Source of the DNA: Roseibacillus sp.
GTDB taxonomy: Bacteria; Verrucomicrobiota; Verrucomicrobiia; Verrucomicrobiales; Akkermansiaceae
Length of the DNA stretch: 46,443 nucleotides
Direction: 5' to 3'
Assembly: GCA_002709395.1 (NCBI GenBank)
Contig: PAQU01000079.1
Coordinates: forward strand, 7,268 to 53,710
Shown here: piece by piece, positions 43,997-46,443 of the stretch
Layout: each line of letters begins with the position of its first letter
How positions within the stretch are numbered: position 1 is the first letter of the stretch
The notes under the pieces: generated by a model
The model's database searches: none
Told to the model about the DNA's origin: nothing
The model's input: only the letters and a program-made list of their open reading frames with translations
Made by a program: the position numbers and the translations under genes

Positions 43997-44016
43997 AATC
44001 TAACAGAATCTAACAG
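43997..44016. repeat. Two tandem copies of AATCTAACAG
   Basis: A 10-bp unit is repeated exactly twice, followed by a partial third (AT). It lies in the non-coding gap between the propeller gene and the large RNA locus. Tandem 10-bp spacing equals one helical turn, as in paired regulator sites. Confidence 0.45.
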
Positions 44017-44253
44017 ATAGGTCTGATTTCTGGAGGACAAGCGACATTCCGGAGGGTGTAAATGGTCGGAAGGGGAGCCAGAAAAGCCGGTTCTTCCCCA
44101 TGCAAGACATGTATCCACTGATTATTCCCAAAGGTTTTCCGGAATGTCTGGAAGAAAAAGGGATTGTAACTCCCTCATTCTGAGAAGGCGAATCGTCCTG
44201 CCCTCATGTTATTCACAACATGCTCTCTTTTAGTGCTTTATGTAGATTATTGG

Positions 44254-44282
44254 TTGACCGTATTTTCCCCTCATGCTTTGAT
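44254..44282 (+). promoter_or_regulatory. Sigma-70-type promoter for the large RNA locus
   Basis: TTGACC (5 of 6 to consensus), a 17-bp spacer, then TTTGAT (4 of 6). The surrounding sequence (about 44205-44280) is A/T-rich in an otherwise G+C-rich region. Transcription would begin around 44289, just before the structured stretch. Confidence 0.6.
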
Positions 44283-44453
44283 CAGGGCGTTCCTGAAAGG
44301 GGACTTGCTCTTTGACAGAACAAGGGCGCGAGTGAGGCGCAAGCCAAGCTCAAGGCGCTCCGGGATAAACCCAGGTGAAAACCTGGACAATGGTCGGGAG
44401 GAACTGGCGTTCCCGGCCCCTGTGAAATCGGGATTATTCATTAATGATGAAAT

Positions 44454-44530
44454 CTGACTTCGCAGGCCACATCTCACCGGCTTCCTCGGAAAGGGTCGTT
44501 CCTTTCCGCGTTCAACGACCAGGAAGTCAG
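44454..44530 (+). other. Pseudoknot-like element inside the large RNA
   Basis: An 8-bp helix CTGACTTC/GAAGTCAG closes the element. Inside, CGGAAAGG pairs with CCTTTCCG (44487-44494 with 44501-44508). Its 6-nt loop GTCGTT (44495-44500) is complementary to AACGAC at 44514-44519. This is either an H-type pseudoknot (with a pair or two trimmed for loop crossing) or two mutually exclusive hairpins, that is, a switch. Confidence 0.6.
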
Positions 44531-45339
44531 GCGGTAAGCGGTCCCGGGTTGTCACACGAATCAAAGTGGGGCAGAACGGGGAAACCAGCTGCAAGCCGAG
44601 TTATGCTTCAAGCGGTCCGTGGATTTGGACCCTGAGGTGAACACAGTCAGTCGACCTTAGACTGTCAGTTGCTACTGTGAGCCAGTGTGGTGATCCACCA
44701 CCCGACGGTGTCGAACGAACTAAATGCCGTTGTATCTATCTGGTGTCGCAACCGGATCGAGAAAAGAGGGATGGAACACCGCGGATTGAACGCTTTTCTG
44801 TGAACGCGCCGGGAGGCCGGCGAGGAACAGGAGGGGGTGATAAGATCCGAATACTGGGAGGCTCGCCCCAAAGGAGTGGAGTCGTCCAGAAGAGAAGGTA
44901 AAGGCAACTTGAGGGGTAAGAGACAAGACCCGTGGCGCGAGGCCAACGATCCGTGACTTACAGCTGTTTACAGCCTGTCGCAGATGCCGACCTCGTGCAA
45001 ATGGCAGGAGAAGTGCTCATTCTCAGAGCGCATCCCAAGCCAGGTTCAGCAGACGTTCGCTTGCAAGGCGGGCAGAGGCCGGGCCAAGAAGTCTCACCCG
45101 ATAAGTTGACGGTGCTTGCACTGTCAACCGGTTCCGCTGCGGGACCGGAACGGAATGCAATCGTTCATGCAGACCAGCGCAGCGTCGGGAAACTGACAGC
45201 CAGCAACACTCGACGGGTGAAGCTGGGCGCCAAATGTCAGTGTTCGGGGAAAGAGAGCGTGGCGAACTCCCAAGCCCCAGCCTTCGGTCAGGCCTCGGCC
45301 CGGCTGAAAGGATTAACCAAAGATCGAATTCGAAGAATT

Positions 45340-45369
45340 GGCCCGCGGACACTTGTCGGCGGGCCTTTT
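45340..45369 (+). terminator. Intrinsic terminator of the large RNA
   Basis: GGCCCGC-g-GAC-actt-GTC-g-GCGGGCC followed at once by TTTT. A 7-bp G+C stem with an inner extension plus a U-run is the clearest rho-independent terminator in the window. It cuts through the 157-codon ORF (44932-45405) of the track, which argues against that ORF being real. Confidence 0.8.
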
Positions 45370-45517
45370 CATGTACCCGGGTCCAGGCATGGCTCCCGGG
45401 GCTGATTATTTGTGGTGTTTCCTGCGGGAATCCGTTCAGAATTACGCACCCTTTCCACCGGAGCCGAAAGGACGAGTGTTCCGAAGCCGTTTGATATAAC
45501 CTGATTCGTTCCAGATC

Positions 45518-46443
45518 ATGAATTCCACTTTCGTTATCGTTCCCGGGCTTCTGGCCCTTGGGATTCTTGTTTGTCCGGCAGGCCCATGGGCTGAGTGGGG
45601 AGGGAGCCCGGGCAAGAACATGGTCTCTTCCGAGAAGGGGTTGCCGGTCGATATTTCCGGGGGAGAAGAATCCGAGGAGCAGGAGGGACAGATTGACTTA
45701 GCCAGTGCCAAGGGGTGTAAGTGGGTGGTGAACCTGGGTTCGGAATCGTACGGGACCCCCACGATCGGAAGGGAACTCGTGCTGGTGGGGACTAACAATG
45801 AGAACCCGAGGAATTCGTCCATTATCGGCGATCGTGGGGTGGTCATGGCCTTCCGGGAGAAAGACGGGGCCTTTCAGTGGCAGTTGACGGTGCCGAAGTT
45901 ACCCGGTGGAGACGAGGTGGACTGGGAATACCTTGGGATCTGCTCGTCCACCCTCATTGAGGGAGACCGGGGATATGTCATGACCAACCGGGGGGAGGTT
46001 GCCTGCTTCGATCTCAAGGGCATGGCGGATGGAAACCAGGGTTTTGCGGATGAGGGCCGCTACATGGCCGGGCCGGGTAAGAAACCGCATGATCCGGGGG
46101 AGACCGATGCGGATATCCTCTGGACTTATGACATGATGAAGAACCTGGGGGTGAGGCCGCACAATATCACCAGCAGTTCGGTAGCCCTTGTCGAAGGCAT
46201 GATTGTTGCCACGACTTCGAACGGTTTCGATGAGGAGCACGATCATCTTCCGGCCCCGGAGGCTCCCTCCCTCATCACTCTTGATGCGATCACTGGGAAG
46301 CTCAAGGGCGTGGAGCAGGCTGGGATTTCCAAGGCTACCATGCACTGTAACTGGTCATCCCCCTGTATTGGCAGATACAAGGGTCAGCCAGCAGTTCTCT
46401 TCGGGGGCGGTGATGGATTCCTGCATGCCTTTGATCTGAAGGG
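45518..46443 (+). CDS. Secreted PQQ-like beta-propeller protein, N-terminal part (3' end outside window)
   Basis: Not in the ORF track because it has no stop before the window edge. From ATG 45518 the frame stays open for 308 codons. It starts with a signal peptide (MNSTFVIVPGLLALGILVCP...AEWGG), then 'SPGKNMVSSEKGLP', the opening of a BamB/PQQ-like propeller family common in this phylum. Blades follow: 'GTPTIGRELVLVGTNNENP', 'GVVMAFREKDGAFQWQ', 'GYVMTNRGEVACFDLKG', 'SPCIGRYKGQPAVLFGGGDGFLHAFD'. It shares general fold, not close sequence, with the propeller gene at 42.3-43.8 kb. It lies 148 bp after the RNA terminator. Confidence 0.88.
   Translation, partial: MNSTFVIVPGLLALGILVCPAGPWAEWGGSPGKNMVSSEKGLPVDISGGEESEEQEGQIDLASAKGCKWVVNLGSESYGTPTIGRELVLVGTNNENPRNSSIIGDRGVVMAFREKDGAFQWQLTVPKLPGGDEVDWEYLGICSSTLIEGDRGYVMTNRGEVACFDLKGMADGNQGFADEGRYMAGPGKKPHDPGETDADILWTYDMMKNLGVRPHNITSSSVALVEGMIVATTSNGFDEEHDHLPAPEAPSLITLDAITGKLKGVEQAGISKATMHCNWSSPCIGRYKGQPAVLFGGGDGFLHAFDLK

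Larger units (their letters stand above)
44289..45369 (+). ncRNA. Candidate very large structured non-coding RNA (about 1.08 kb, unknown family)
   Basis: No protein gene fits here, yet the stretch is dense in helices and is framed by a promoter and an intrinsic terminator. Clear elements: GGC-GCAA-GCC; CCAGGT-GAAA-ACCTGG (44371-44386); GGTCGGGA/TCCCGGCC (44392-44418); an 8-bp helix enclosing a pseudoknot-like element (44454-44530); GGTCC/GGACC (44614-44631); ACAGTC/GACTGT (44643-44665); GTGGTG-atc-CACCAC (44687-44701); AGAAAAG/CTTTTCT (44760-44799); CGCCGG-gagg-CCGGCG (44807-44822); a 10-bp hairpin (45105-45128); and CGGTTCC/GGGACCG (45129-45148). Short GNRA loops are typical of folded large RNAs. 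I could not match it to RNase P, tmRNA, group I or II introns. GOLLD, ROOL, OLE and HEARO cannot be excluded by eye. Confidence 0.65.

Noticed and set aside
44289-45369. Group I or group II intron, RNase P RNA or tmRNA
   Set aside because: I looked for domain V, GUGYG 5' ends, the P7/guanosine-site core, the RNase P P4 core and tmRNA ends, and found none; no RT or homing-endonuclease ORF is present. This is by eye only, so a covariance-model search should confirm it.
44932-45405. Plus-strand ORF of 157 codons in the RNA locus
   Set aside because: It has a GTG start without a ribosome-binding site, runs through the clear intrinsic terminator at 45340-45369, and overlaps several strong hairpins. 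No protein motif is visible.
45442-46345. Minus-strand ORFs (45442-45846, 45899-46345) near the window end
   Set aside because: They are shadows of the plus-strand propeller gene that is open to the window edge.

Overview
The window reads like a chromosomal segment of a Verrucomicrobiota bacterium, or a close relative in the Planctomycetes-Verrucomicrobia group. This is inferred from content, not from a marker gene. The pointers are a DUF1552 protein, a ThuA-like secreted protein, PQQ-type propellers with EF-hands, LamG/PA14-type domains, a long signal peptidase I given twice, very small lipoproteins, fairly high G+C, and weak use of Shine-Dalgarno sites. No rRNA, tRNA, CRISPR array, transposase or phage gene was seen.

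Layout. 1-5.7 kb: end of a DUF1552 protein, a TonB-dependent receptor, and an overlapping histidine kinase / NtrC-like regulator pair. 6-8.3 kb: threonine dehydrogenase (tdh) divergent from rsgA. 8.3-22.9 kb: a long minus-strand run. Read in transcription order it holds mutY, an intradiol-dioxygenase-like Tat protein, murU-amgK (peptidoglycan sugar recycling), a CHASE2-like membrane protein, argB-argD-argF, lepA, two tandem signal peptidase I genes, a squalene/phytoene synthase and a small lipoprotein. 22.9-33.4 kb: mostly plus-strand housekeeping genes (rnhC, HU, rlpA-like, thrB, thrC, ileS-lspA, uppP, hisF) with one minus-strand coiled-coil membrane protein between thrC and ileS. 33.4-37.1 kb: alr, an entericidin-like mini-lipoprotein missing from the ORF track, a secreted SAM methyltransferase, and a secreted thioredoxin-like gene interrupted by one in-frame TGA. 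37.3-43.8 kb: ThuA-like, PDZ, a phosphoesterase-TM-PA14/LamG fusion, and a PQQ/EF-hand propeller. 43.8-45.5 kb: 1.7 kb with no credible protein gene. 45.5 kb to end: the start of another PQQ-like propeller protein, open at the window edge and absent from the ORF track.

Two things stand out. First, about 44.29-45.37 kb looks like one very large structured RNA of about 1.08 kb. It has a plausible promoter, a strong intrinsic terminator, more than ten good helices (several with GNRA loops) and a nested pseudoknot-like element. I could not assign it to a known family. Second, the thioredoxin-like gene at 35.87-37.13 kb runs in one frame through a single TGA placed two residues after a cysteine (Cys-Thr-TGA), in the predicted redox site. 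This fits a selenocysteine protein, though a plain nonsense mutation is not excluded.

Cell-envelope work is a shared theme: lipoprotein processing (lspA), signal peptidases, undecaprenyl-phosphate recycling (uppP), D-alanine supply (alr), MurNAc recycling (murU-amgK), an RlpA-like protein and several lipoproteins. Amino-acid synthesis (arg, thr, his) and translation quality control (lepA, rsgA, ileS) make up most of the rest.
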